From Cricetomys ansorgei (taxonomy: Eukaryota; Chordata; Mammalia; Rodentia; Nesomyidae), in the NCBI GenBank assembly GCA_026225945.1, contig JAMJFZ010000818.1:5726001-5790000 (forward strand): a stretch of 64,000 nucleotides of DNA, in the 5' to 3' direction. The position numbers and the translations under genes are program-made. Shown piece after piece: positions 45,169-57,321 of the stretch. Each line of letters begins with the position of its first letter. Position 1 is the first letter of the stretch. A model generated the notes under the pieces. The model had not been told where the DNA came from. It saw nothing but the letters and a program-made list of their open reading frames with translations, and ran no database searches.

Positions 45169-45789
45169 ATTTTGAAAAGGAAAAATGCAGTAGAAATATC
45201 GCTGCATTGTGACTTTACTGAGACGAGCAAATGATTTTGTTGTACTGGTTAGACCACGTTGCACTGGTTGCTGTACTAGTCAAGGTCCGTGCCAGTTTGA
45301 GTCTCTCCATGAGCCAAGCTCCATCCTAGTCAGGATCAGACAGATCGGTTTACCTGCAATGGGATTCACCTAATGAAAGAAGACTCATCCTTCCTCGCTG
45401 CTAAAGAGCCAAATTCTTCACTGGCCAAATATAAGCACCAACCTTACACTTTAAATATGTAAAAAAGGATACAACCCACCCTTTCTCAATCCAAACGTCT
45501 ATTCAGTTGGTTTTCTCTTTACAACCTACAACCATAACCAATCACAATTTGAAAGTTTTTCAGGTTTTCCTTTTTCAACAGGCAACACTGACAGGCATAG
45601 TTCCTTCTGGCGACTGTGCCTACCATCTTCTTACAGACCAACAACTCAGTCTCTGGTACAGTTGCCCAGACTCTATCCACAGAGTTTCCGATGACATCAT
45701 AGTCTCCTTTCCTATGCCCCACTACCCCCTGAAATCCTCATGGGAGTTCTCATCCCACCTTCAAGCCATTACTATCCATCTATGCTTAA
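45169..45789. other. unique sequence, possibly L2-derived at its right end
   Basis: CTTTCCTATGCCCCACTACC and the pyrimidine-rich run before 45790 may belong to the L2 that ends at 45898. No gene. Confidence 0.4.
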
Positions 45790-45898
45790 CTGTCTTCTCT
45801 ACTTAGTCCATATCCCCAAGGGCGGGCACCACATCTGAAGCAGTTTGTTCCAACACCTAACATAGTTCCTGATTCATAACTTGTTCAATAAACATTTA
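45790..45898 (+). mobile_element. L2 3' terminus, sense
   Basis: AGGGCGGGCACCACATCTG, AACACCTAACATAGTTCCTG and TTGTTCAATAAACATTTATG is the classical L2 3' terminus with a polyadenylation-like AATAAA. Confidence 0.8.
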
Positions 45899-48164
45899 TG
45901 GTGCAAAGGGAAGAGTAAATCTGTTTATCTTATCTGTAGGTGGAATACAAGTAAAAGAAAATTCGGAGGTCTTCAGCAGGCAGAAAAGATACGTATTTCC
46001 TAAATAAAAGGAGACAATGCCACATGATAGCCCTCTGTGTGATGCAGGCAAATGACCTGTGTTGTGGAAACAGCCCATCATCAGACAAGGCTGGTGAAGT
46101 GGAAGTGGATAAGTACAAACAATAAACAAAAACAAATAATAATAATAAACAAATAAACAAAACTATTATATCCAACCATTCTTAACAATGACAAGGATAA
46201 CAGGAAGTTTGCCGTAAGCTGTGTGTGGAGCAGCACACATGTAAACAGTCACTGGGTTCCTACACAGACATGGCAAGGAGGGAAGAGGAAGGATGAGGAG
46301 GCAAAAGCATCACTGTCCCTGGTGCAGAACTGATGCCTGTCCTAGCTAAAGGCTCCTAGCTTTCCTGGTTTTATTTTATGACTTGATAAGAATAAAAATT
46401 AAAAGGTGATATACTCTCCAACAGGTTGCTGACGAGTGCTATATAGTTACTTACTATTGAAATAGTCTGATTTCTCAGTGTGAGAACATTTCTCCCACCT
46501 TGAGAGGCTGAAGTCCTTGGCTATCCCTTTCTGCTCTTGTTCTATTACCCTGTGCCTTGTTCTATTACCCTCCTGCAAGGTAGGGCCCTGCAAACCCTGG
46601 AACAGAAGCACACTTTGCATTCTGTCAAGTAAGAGCAGCAAAAAGACTCCTATCTAGGAGTCTGCTGAGCCATGGGCTAAGCCTTAAAAGATTGGTTGCC
46701 ATCACCAGGCAGGACGCTTAGCAGAAGGGTCATGTCCAGTCACCAGTCTATCACTTACTGATGCCCTGCAGTGTGCCAGGCTATCGTTGTGTACTTTCTG
46801 GGACCGTGTCTGCGTGTCTCACCTGCAATTGGGGCCTCTGCCAGCACTGGCTACATCTCTACCATTCAGTTCCCAGCATGCATCGCTGGATACGTAAGAC
46901 AGTTGAAACTGTTAAATGAGAAGAAATAAGCTTCACTTGCTGGCCCTTTAACAATTAGATCTGGTCAATTGTGCATACTGTTTGTCAGATTTCACTTTAA
47001 GTTTTGATCAAAAATACATGACTATTCTGTCATTTCTAATTCAAACATGATGCCTAAGGTTTTCCCTTTATTTGATCCTGATCTACATCACTTGTCTCAT
47101 GACACAAATGTTAAAGGTTTACCAATTTACCACTTTGTATTAAATTACAAATGTGGCTTGAAGAGGGATTTTATAAAACTGCTACCAGGACCTGTTCAGT
47201 GTAATTAAATAAGTCAAACTAGCCCTTAGGGACCTCTTACTTTGAAATGCAATTTCAGAGCCAAAGAGTGCTCGTAACCTTTACTGAAGTCGTGTCCACA
47301 ATGCTGCTCTGAACTTAAACTAATCAGATCTCCATAGAAAAGGCTAGTCGCCCTCATCGATGTGAACATATGTAAATCTCACCCCACTACAAAGGATCAA
47401 TGTGGAAACCATCATAAAGCAAGGGCCATGCTTTTTGAAAGGGTACTATGAACCCCAAAGCCCAAACCTTACTAGTGATTAAAGGCTGAGACTACAGCTC
47501 CATTGTTATACCCACTCTCTCTTCAGCTTCTGGTAATGCTAAAGAAGAGGGAAACCAAGAAGTCTCTCAAAGATCAGCCTAGGTGTCCTCAGCCATCCAC
47601 CACTGATTTATGGGACATCTCAGGGTCCCTCTACCAGTTGGCCCCAGAACAAGCCCAGGGGCACTAATCAAGACAGTTCCTATACATCATTACTACCAAA
47701 TGTTTAGTTTATGCCACATACATAGGCCATTGCCTTAAAAACTACATCTGTCACTGAAAGACTGAATTTCTTGCTTTAGAAAATCTGTGAACCTGGAAAA
47801 ACGGTGATGTTGTGTCCTACTTCTTCCCTAGTCCACAGAGCCTCCCTGCTGCACAGAAAAGCATCAGGCCTGATCAGACATCGCATTTGTTCAAGTTCAT
47901 CAAGCTTTTCTTGCTGGCTCTAACTCTTACCCTATCCAAAGTAGTTTCAAAGACCCACACGGATGCATCTTCCTCTGTTAGGCCTTCTCCTTTTCCCACT
48001 TTCATTGATCTTACTGTCTTAAATCCACAAATACAAATAGCAATTATGTATTGCAAATTCCCAAGCAGATTACATGACATTCCAAGTCCAGATCCCTTCT
48101 CTATTGTGTGGGTGTGGACTCCACTGGCCCACATACAGATTGCTGTGTATGGGAACACATTTGT
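45899..48164. other. repeat-poor unique stretch
   Basis: About 2.3 kb with little recognised: a 20-bp-period duplication (CTTGTTCTATTACCCT twice) at 46536-46575, a possible antisense L2 scrap at 46740-46800, and an AT-rich unique block at 46900-47300. The 140-codon frame at 47812-48234 enters an MLT1 LTR and matches no family I know. Confidence 0.45.
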
Positions 48165-48690
48165 TTATGGTGGTAGGCAGAGCAGCCCTCAGAAGATACC
48201 CTTAATCCTTGAAACTCATGGATCTGTTACTTGACAACACAATAGGGACTTCCCTAGTGAAGCTGGGAGATTATTCTGGATTGTCTGGACAAGTCCAATC
48301 TAATCACATGAGCTCTAAAAGCATGGAAATGTGATAGGATGGAAGACAAAGGTTCCCTTGAGGGGACTCAAGCTGCTGTTGCAGGAGAGGGCCATATGGA
48401 ATGTCAGACTGCACACAGCATATAGGACCAGCCACCCCCACCCTCGCTCTAGCCAGTAGGAAGAGGCTCCAGCCTGCAGCTGTGGGAGCAGAATTCAGCC
48501 ATTTGAATGGTTCACTCCTGACCTCAGTAAGAACATATCACACTCAGCACCAGACCTGTTTACAGATTGACAGATGATCAAGCCTACCACATCTCAGCCT
48601 GTGGCTGCAGAGATGCAAAACAATAACTAAGCAATGTCTGGAGCCACGACATCTGTGACAGTTTATTACAGCAGTGACAGTCATCCATTC
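48165..48690 (+). mobile_element. MLT1-type MaLR LTR, sense
   Basis: TGGTGGTAGGCAGAGCAGCC, GGGAGATTATTCTGGATTGT, AAGTCCAATCTAATCACATG, AATGGTTCACTCCTGACCTC and finally TGTGACAGTTTATTACAGCA follow the MLT1 LTR from near its 5' end to its 3' end. Ancient, with deletions. Confidence 0.78.
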
Positions 48691-48907
48691 ACAAATACAG
48701 CCGTGCCAGATCAAAAAAGAGAGCCACAGTACAAAATATAAAGAGATGACACAGACACCGTAATCCACCAATGCTGGCTCGATGCAGGTAAGATGGAGGA
48801 TCAGAGTGTCTACTACAACCGAGGTGAAAGGACATGGCTTCATGTTTCCGCTTTGACAAGGGAAAAAAAAGAAACTGAGATCTCCAAAGCCAAACTACCA
48901 TTATAGT
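48691..48907. other. unique sequence
   Basis: No gene or repeat recognised. Minus frames of 99 and 70 codons are of chance length. Confidence 0.45.
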
Positions 48908-49005
48908 GGCTGATTTGGGGGCAGGGTGGGAATAAAGGCAGGAGAATCATAATCTGAGGGCAGCCTGAGGTACAGAGTGAGACCCCGTTTCAAAAAGAAA
49001 ATAAA
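48908..49005 (+). mobile_element. B1-type SINE, 3' part
   Basis: AGGCAGGAGAATCATAATCT, GAGGTACAGAGTGAGACCCC and TTTCAAAAAGAAAATAAAGG is a B1 3' portion with tail. The 5' part is missing or replaced. Confidence 0.75.
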
Positions 49006-49479
49006 GGAACTGAGTCAAACATATCAGAACTACAGCACTCAAATGGGGCTATGTGTTTTGATTATAATTGACAGAAGGCAGGAATCCATGCTGAATCTTC
49101 CAAACTTGTAAAATATCATCTCAAATCCAGTCCTTTTTTTAAATAACAGGATTCAGAGTGAAATCTATATCACAAAACACGATGTAGTCAAACAGCTGTA
49201 CACAGAAAAGCTACAGTCAACATGTTATTAACCTCATACTAACAAGGCAACCACCGAAGGGTGAGAAACAGAAATCCACCCAGGGTAGTCTTCGCTCTGC
49301 AGGCAGATTGCTTGAGATAAATCAGTGGAATGCAATGGGATTTACCCAGAGGCTCAAGAATAACACTGGGTGAAACCTTGAATGAAACCCTGTCATTTGA
49401 AAAATCACCGCAGATAAAGACAGCCAGGATGTAGATGTGATCCCAGAGAAATGGCTCCAGAGATGATTCTTTCCTTCAC
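49006..49479. other. unique sequence
   Basis: No gene or repeat recognised. Confidence 0.45.
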
Positions 49480-49672
49480 ATCTATTTATTGACTTTGTGT
49501 ATGTCTGCCCATAACGTGGGCATGCACATACTCAGCCCACACATGGAGATCAGGTGGTAGGCAAGTCTTGTGGTAGGCAAGTCTCTTCTACCATGGGGGT
49601 CCTGGAGATCGAACTCAGGTTATCTGGTTTGGAGGCAAGCACCTTTACTGGATTAGCCTCCTCACCAGCCAC
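49480..49672 (-). mobile_element. B3 SINE, antisense, with internal duplication
   Basis: Reversed B3: GGGGGTCCTGGAGATCGAAC, GGTTTGGAGGCAAGCACCTT, GATTAGCCTCCTCACCAGCC. The unit GTGGTAGGCAAGTCTT is tandemly doubled at 49554-49584, an insertion relative to other B3 copies. Confidence 0.85.
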
Positions 49673-51639
49673 AGAGGAGATTTTTGAACCTTGTGTCTAG
49701 AATCTTTACTTGTCTATCTCACCTAGTAAAAAAACAGCATCAAAGACCGTACGTTTCATCTAATTGATGCAATTGTAAGGAATCCTTTTCCCAAATGCAG
49801 AGTAACATGCTAAACAAGAAAGACTTATCAAACATAAGAATACTTGCAAAAATCAAACCAACTACAAGGACAAATCTGGAGGCAACAATTGGCATCACTC
49901 TTCTGCTGGATGCTTTTTGCTTATGTATAATAACTGTGTGCTTCTATGTGCATGAATATCCTTTCTATAGGATTAGTGTATGCCTATGAATCAGCATTTG
50001 GAAGGCTGTGTATGAATTTTTAATAACATGGAATTCTATCACATGTGTGTTTTTCCTATCAATAATCAACACTAACTTCTATTTATTAAAACACGGTCAA
50101 AATTTCTCATCTTCTACGTGTATTTTAATGTACGCTTCTAGATCGCACTAAAGCAAAATAAAATCCAGAGCCCACCACCCACTGGCTCTGTGATACTTAG
50201 CACTTAAACCCTTTATTTCTCAGGGTTTTGTTCCATGGAAAGCCATGATGATAGTAACTAGCTGGGAGGACATCCATCACCTAGCTTAGGTGATATGTGT
50301 TAGTCACAACGGTACCCTCAGAGCAACAGGTAGTGAGGATTCCGATGCCATAGTTACTGTTATTTCTTTCAGGAAAGCAAACAAAACAAAACAAAACTGA
50401 AGTGTAATTATTGAGTAGAGGAGTCCAGGCTGTGAAATTTAATTGGCAAAATAAGCAATCTAACCCTGAGGAATGTGCTTCCTGCACTGGTTCAAAACAA
50501 GGTATATTTTCAATTCATATACCTAGAGGAAAAAGCAGAAAATGTATATAAACACAAATATCTTACTGAGGCACTTTGAAAGATAAAGTATGTTGTGATA
50601 AGGGTCTGAAATTAAGTTAATGTGGCTCTGTCCATACCCTGGTAGACTCCTCCACAAAGACAAGGATGTGCATAAAAACATGCACACAAATTGTTACTAG
50701 ACTGAGGAAAATACTTAGTTAATTGGTTAAAGGTTGCATAATAACAAGAGCAATTTCAGCTGGAGTGTCAGCTGCTAGGCAATGACCCAGAAGGAAAAAT
50801 CAGAAGGGATTGTCTCGATGTGCTAGAGACAGGGCCATTTGGTGTCCATAAAATCCAAGGCTATAGACTACCAAGCACAGGAAACTCAAGTGTTTTCTCC
50901 TCGGAGTGCTGGGTACCAGTAAGGACAGCCTGGATGGAGTTAACTCCGACTCTAGCATGACAGACTTTGAACTCACAAGTCACATGCCTTGCTTGCTAAA
51001 CTATCATAGACGATCTCTTAATGACACAGATGCGGTTAAGTTCCTCCAGGAAGCAGGCAGACAGGATCAGCAGCTCCAGGAGAAGCATCAGCAACTACCT
51101 GGCTCTCTCCCATGGGACTGTGATGTGAATCTATCTACTACAAAGCAGAGCTCACACAAGAGCAGTGCAGGAGGAGCTGGCATGCAGAGGCACACAGGCC
51201 AAAGGAAATAAGAGGACACATGCTCTCCATAAGGATGGATGGAAAGCACTAGCTCCACAAGACAGAAGAGCACCCTACATCTAGCTGACACTCGCATGTG
51301 CCTTAGAGTCAGGGCATTCCCTCCACCTTCCAAAGCAGTGCTGCCATTAGGCCAGGAAGCTTAGGAGTAAGTATCTTCCAGAAATGATTCAGAATTTAAA
51401 AGGGCTGTCACACATTTATGAGTGGCATATTGATCATTTATGGATTATGCCATTAGCCACAGAGAAGAATCAGGTCTGTCTTCTAACTTTAACCTTTGAG
51501 GAGACACCCTCAAGGGCAAATACTCTTCTGCACTCCTTCCCCCGGTGAAGAACAGCCTCTGGTTGTTAACATAAGAGGACTCCGTAGCTAGCGTGATGCC
51601 ACATGGCCTCCACAGTTCCCAAAGTAAGTGCTCATTCAT
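49673..51639. other. unique sequence, no gene seen
   Basis: No repeat recognised in about 2 kb. The 101-codon plus frame at 50906-51211 and the 81-codon minus frame overlapping it match nothing I know. Confidence 0.45.
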
Positions 51640-52140
51640 GTCCCCAAGTTGTGGGTAAAGCAGTCTATTACAGTGAAATGATTCTTATGAAAGTGGGTGC
51701 TTTCCTTTGAATGATTTTTGTATCAATTTCTCTAAAACGTCTAATACTGGGATAGCTTTCAAATAGTTAATTTTCAGCCAATAACCAGAGTTTTTTGTGC
51801 AAGGTTTTCATGAACTTTTCCAAATTATCATTTAAACAGGCCCATAATAATTCATCCAAAGTGCTATTATGCCCTAGCTAATATAGTTCAGAACACTTGG
51901 TGAAGACACTGTTAGCAGATTAGAAAATCGGTTCCCTGAGAGGTCACGGAGGCTCTAAAAATACTTCACTCGGATATCAAGAGAATGTTTTCATAATAGA
52001 TTTCACAATTAGGTCTTGAAACAGCAGCCATTTTCAGTAGAATCCTTAAAAATCACTTATTGTGCTTTCAATTATTAGTCTGTGGCAAATAAATTAAAAT
52101 TCTAAAAGAAGTGTACCATAGGTAGCTTTTACCCTTGGAA

Positions 52141-52144
<4 letters not shown>
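51640..52144. other. repeat-free AT-rich block, candidate non-coding element
   Basis: Balanced AT-rich unique sequence such as TCCTTTGAATGATTTTTGTA and AACAGGCCCATAATAATTCA, without stop-free frames. Conservation cannot be judged here. Confidence 0.35.

Positions 52145-52174
<30 letters not shown>
52145..52174. repeat. (TG)n microsatellite
   Basis: About 14 TG units, ending at GCGC. Confidence 0.95.
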
Positions 52175-52176
<2 letters not shown>

Positions 52177-54144
52177 ATAGTTTCAGCTTTGTTTCTTTTC
52201 TGGTGTTTTTTATCAGTTTTTTCATCTAATGTTTTTATCAGTTCCAATCTTCAAAATTGTATTAAAATCAATTGATTTACATCTTTAAGGCTATATGGTC
52301 AGTACTGAGAAATACAAGAAAATGTACTAAGGAAAACTTACCTTAAAAACTATACTTTGGCTAACTTTATTCTTTCAATCCTAAATTCTGAAGAAGTCTC
52401 TGAACATTTTAAAGGACACTCTAGATTATAGAGGACAAATGATTTTTATCAAAAACACAGCTCTCAGCATAAATTATAGAGCATGCATCTGCAGTGTCTC
52501 CTCTTAAGTGAAATTGTTCATGAAGTTATAAGTAGAATTTGAAATTATGAGTTCCACGCAGTTTTAGCCCTAACATTATCACATCACAGGCCTGAAACAT
52601 TTACCAGGGGCCTCGTGCACCTGCTCCCGTGCTAAGTGATGCCTAAGGAAGCAATTTTTGCCTCCAGAGTCCTGCTGATCAGAAGCATCTCACTTTCTCA
52701 ATTCAATTTAAACAACGGAAAAGAATGAGTTTCCTTCCATTCCTAACAGACGCTGCTCCTCCCTCTCAGGAAACCTTTATTCAAGATGGGTTAGCGATAC
52801 TCAAGGTTAGCGGCAGTGCCCAGCCTTAGCCCTGCTCAGGTTCTCAAGGTTGTTTCAGAATGGCAGAAAGAGAAGTTACTACACCTCCGGGTCTGTCTCC
52901 TTCCCACCAAGTCCAGCCCACCTTCTTCTCTCACCTGCCCTCTCCACCCTCCAAAATGTACAGAGTGATGTCAGGGGAACAGTAGAGGCAAAGGCACCTT
53001 CTAAGCCTGATAACATTTCCTCACAAAAGTTTGGCATTCAGACGTAAAATGGCCTAAGGGATTATTTTTCAAAGTATTATTGGAAATATGCTATTTGCTC
53101 TTGTTGCATTTAAATATTTTTTGTGTGTGTATGCACATGTATATGTGCATACAAATACAGCAAAGCAGAAATTGTCCATATCTCTGTAGTCTCCTTTCTC
53201 TTCAATAATAATTCGAGTCCTGAATTTTCACGGGGCACAAAACACCGTGCATTTAATCCATGGGCTCAGAGTTTTAGCCAGTAAAATGGAGTGCGAGAAC
53301 CGTGTGGCATCTTGCAGATCCCGCTAAGAAGACAGCAAGCATATGTCACTTCTGACTGTTCTCAGCTGCTCTCCTCCTTGCAGGATGAAATGCGTAGCAG
53401 CTGGGGAACACATCTATCCAGGATGGGCGGGGGGAGGGGTTGTTAGGGATGGCAGCGCACTGAGCTGCATCAAACCTTGATTATAACATTCCAATCACCT
53501 GCCTCCCTGCTCAAGCCTCTCCCTGCTTAAGCCACACGAACCTATAACCAACTAAATCAACTGATAGTCAAAATTATCCGTAAGTGTTCTGACCATGTAT
53601 CTCCCTTGTTTCATTAACAACATAAAGTAACACTTAAAACCATACCTAAGAAATAAGATCATAAGACACATCCAATTGCCACATACTGAAATGCCCACTG
53701 TCACCCTCCTGCAGCGGCACGGTACTATAAAATCTCACTGGAGACTTAGGCTAAAAATATTCACAGTAAATCGGTGAGTCCAAGCCATTTGTTTTGAAAC
53801 ACGAAAACCTGATTTGCCTACCTGCTTCTTATTTCTAAAACACCAATGAGCACCATTTTCATGTTTCTGCAATAGCTTCATCCATTGGCCACATGAGTTT
53901 CAAACCGTCACTCCTTTACCTTTGTTGTTATGTCGTCTATTGCTTTACACCTTAGGAACATCACAACAGAAGTGACAAATGTTCTATTTATAGTCATGTT
54001 TCCCGTTAAGGGATTTTGTTGACAACTGTGTCAACCTTACAAATCAATTTGGGAATGATTGGCACCTCAAAAGGTCATCCTCCTACACGCAAGAGAGCTC
54101 TTTATTCAGATCTTTGTGCTTCTGATGAACAAGGTTGCTTATCT
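52175..54144. other. unique sequence, no gene seen
   Basis: A small TG/CA mixed patch at 53117-53153 and a G-rich patch (ggatgggcggggggaggggt) at 53421-53440 are the only structure noticed. Confidence 0.45.
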
Positions 54145-54255
54145 TTCTAGCTTTAGTTTCTCTGCACAGAACAGATGACTACAAGTCCCACCACACAGGG
54201 TTATTGGAGGAATGAGTCAAAACCTTTTAGGAAGTAAAAACAGTACTTCATTCAC
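54145..54255 (+). mobile_element. MIR-like fragment, sense
   Basis: TAGTTTCTCTGCACAGAACA, CACAGGGTTATTGGAGGAAT and GAGTCAAAACC keep the order of the MIR 3' half (cagtttcctcat, cagggttgttg, gaggatt). Diverged. Confidence 0.5.
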
Positions 54256-54379
54256 ATAGAGGATGAGCTCAGTCTTTGTCAACTGCTAAAATTTTTTATT
54301 AATTATTGGAAAGCTTCTTCATAATATGCATAGACTCTCAAAATGTATCAGTTCTCTAACCAGGCATGCCATTTCTTGT

Positions 54380-54795
54380 ATATCATGGTGGCTTGAATGA
54401 GAATGGCCTCCATAGGTCAAATATTTGAATGTTTAGTTATCAGGGAGTGGGACTGTTTGAGAAGGATCAGGATGTGTGACTCTGTTGGAGGATGTATGTC
54501 ACTAGCTTTGAGATTTCAACAGATTATACCAGATCGAGTCTCTCTCTCTGCTGCTGCCTGTGGAGTAGGATGTAAAGCTCTCAGCTACTGCATCCAGTAC
54601 CATGCTCGTACCATGCTGATGCCATGCTGGTGCCATGCAGTACCAGCAGCATCACAGGCTGCATCCTCCTATTACGATTATGATCTAACTCTCTTAAACA
54701 GTAAGCCAGCTCCCAATTAAATGCTTTCTGTTATAAGAGTTGTCTTGGTCATGACAGACATCTCTTCCCAGCAACGGAACAATAGCAAAGGCAGA
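54380..54795 (+). mobile_element. MT-related MaLR LTR, sense
   Basis: GGTGGCTTGAATGAGAATGG, GTTATCAGGGAGTGGGACTG, CTCTCTCTCTGCTGCTGCCT, AGCTCTCAGCTACTGC and CCAATTAAATGCTTTC, then GTTGTCTTGGTCATGACAGA. A four-copy 10-11-bp repeat based on CCATGCTG lies at 54599-54641, where consensus copies have a shorter run. Confidence 0.82.
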
Positions 54796-56805
54796 TATAT
54801 TGTAAGCACGGACACAAAATAGGGCTTCCAAGATGGTGGGTAACACTTAGGCATGGTTGGCTAGAGTCTTAGGAAATTAACAGCTACCTCATGAAATAGA
54901 AATTATAGCTATCACAAGACACAGACTATCAAAATAGATTTTTTAAAAATCAGGATGCATCTATTTGTTGGTATCTACACACTTACCTCACCATCAAAGA
55001 CAAATACAACCTTAGGGTGAATAAAAGGAAAAGCTAATCCAAACAGATCAAACTATCAAGCAAATAGGTGAGGCTGTTGTATATATGGAAAAATAGACCT
55101 AAAACATACGAATTAGGAATATACTGATGCTGAATTACTATCACGATGATACTAATATTCTAAACATATATTCACAGAACATCTATGCACCAAATACCTT
55201 AAAGCAAGCATTACTAAACATAAAGGTTAACCCCAACACAGTAAACTTGGTAACTTCAATATCCCACACTCATCAACAGAGAAGTAATTCCAACAAAATA
55301 TATACAGGAAAGTAGTGGAGTTAAAAGACACCATAAATCAAACAAATAGACCTAACAGACACCTTCAGAACATTCAATCCAAGCTATGCAGGATACATAT
55401 CATTCACAGCAGCCCATGGAACTTTCTCTAAATCAGTCATACAATAGCATACAAAGCAACCCTAAAAAATATAGGGAATCTAAAATAATTACTTGCATTG
55501 TGTCTGACTACAATGAAATAAAACTAGAAACCAGTAAGATAAACTACACAAATTCAGAGATCGAACAACACAGTACTGCATGATGAATGGGTCATGATAG
55601 AAATCAATACAGAAATTTAAAATTCGTAGGCTCTAATGAAAGTGAAAACAACACACCAAATATATAGGATACAGTCCTAAAAGAATGTTTACAGCTAAGG
55701 CACCTACATTAAGAACTCAGATCACAATAAATAATTTAATGATGCATGTCAGGGCCACAGAAAAACAAGCTAAACCCCAAGTCAGCGGATCATAAAAAAT
55801 AAAACAGAGATAGAAATTAATAAAATTGAAATTATAAAAAAGGATAAAGAATCAATTAAACAAATATTGGTTCTTTGAAAGGGAAAACAGGATTGACAAA
55901 CTCTTGACTAAGCTAACCGAATGAATGAGAAGACACAGATTAATCAAATTAGAGATGAAAAGGCAGAGAATAAGACAAATACAAAGGAAATTGATAAAAT
56001 CATAAGGGCAAATCTTAAAAACTTCCCTCCCAGTAAATTGAAAAATCTAAGAGAAATATATACAGTTATAGATGTATATGACCTACCGAAATTAAACCAA
56101 GAGGAGATAAACATCTGAAACAGAGGGACTGCAAGCACTGAGTGAAGCAGCCATAAAAAAAATCTCAGCTGCAAAGAGTCCAGATGGATTCATCACTGAA
56201 TTCCACCAGGCCTTTAAAGTAGAACTTGCACAAAATTATTCCGTAAAACAGAAAGGGAAGGAATACTACCAAATTTATTCTCCAAAACAAATATTATCTT
56301 GATATCAAAACTGGAAAAGGTTACAACAGCAACGAAGAAATTATAGCCAACCTCTCTGATTAGCATAGATGCAAAAATTCACAATAAAATATATGTAAGT
56401 TGAACTCAAGAGCACATCAAAAAAGGTCATTCGCTATGATTAAGGTGGCTTTATCGCTGAGTTTCATGGATGGTTCAACATATGCGAATCAATACATCAC
56501 ATATTGGGCTTGAGGAGAGAAATCACATCATCGCCTCAATAGATGCAGAAAAGGCTCTTGACAAAACCCAAGATCCCGTTGTGAACAAAGCCTTGAAAAA
56601 ACTAGGAAGAGAAGGCACGCATCTCAACTTTGTAAAGGGTGAGTAAGAAACACCTGCACCCAACATTAAATTAATTAAAATCACAAAGCATTTCCAGTAA
56701 AATCAGGAACAAGACAAGGCTGTCCTCTTCCCCACTCTCACTCAACACAGTGCTGGGAGTCTTACAGTGGTAAGACCAGTGAGGGAAACAGAAGGGGCAT
56801 CATGG

Positions 56806-57150
56806 GAAAGTGCGGAGGTTTGAATGAGAAGTGACTCAGAGGCTCAGGCATTTGAACTCTTGGTCTCCAGTTACTGCTGCTATCTGGGGAAGTTTAAGAG
56901 GCATGACCTTGCCAGAGGAAGTGTGTCACTGAGGGTGAGCTTTGAGAGCTTAGAGCCTCACCCTCCTAGCAGTTCACTCTCTCTGCTTTGTGCTCCTCCC
57001 TGCTGCCAGGCCTGAAGCCTGCTGCTGCACTTCCCTGACATTACCTACTCTTACCCCTCAGAAGTGTAAGCCCAAATAATCCTTTCTTCTATAAGTTGCC
57101 TTGATCATGGTGTTTTAGCACAGCAACAGAAAATAAACTAATACAGACAG
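56806..57150 (+). mobile_element. MT LTR (ERVL-MaLR) inserted in L1, sense
   Basis: A 335-bp LTR at 56811-57145 (TGCGGAGG...AATACA): GGTTTGAATGAGAAGTGACT, CCAGAGGAAGTGTGTCACTG, GTGAGCTTTGAGAGCTTAGA, ACTCTCTCTGCTTTGTGCTC, an AATAAT-type signal at GCCCAAATAATCC, and CATGGTGTTTTAGCACAGCA. Flanking 5-mers are GAAAG and GACAG, an imperfect 5-bp duplication. It interrupts the L1 just before the reverse transcriptase FADD block. Confidence 0.9.
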
Positions 57151-57321
57151 AGTCAGTGTCCTTATTTTGCAGATGGTATAATTCTATACATAAGAGTCTC
57201 TAAAGAGCTCGTGAAAAAAATCTTAGATTTGATAATACTTTCAGCAAAGTGGCAGGATTCACAATTAACATTTTTAAAAGAAAGTATCCTTCTACACACC
57301 AGTAATGATAGTGTTCACAAA

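Noticed and set aside
47812..48234. 140-codon plus-strand frame
   Set aside because: Its C-terminal part is MLT1 LTR sequence and the rest matches no family I know.
53421..53440. G-quadruplex at the GGATGGGCGGGGGGAGGGG patch
   Set aside because: It may fold, but an isolated short G-run of this kind is common and no promoter or CpG island accompanies it.
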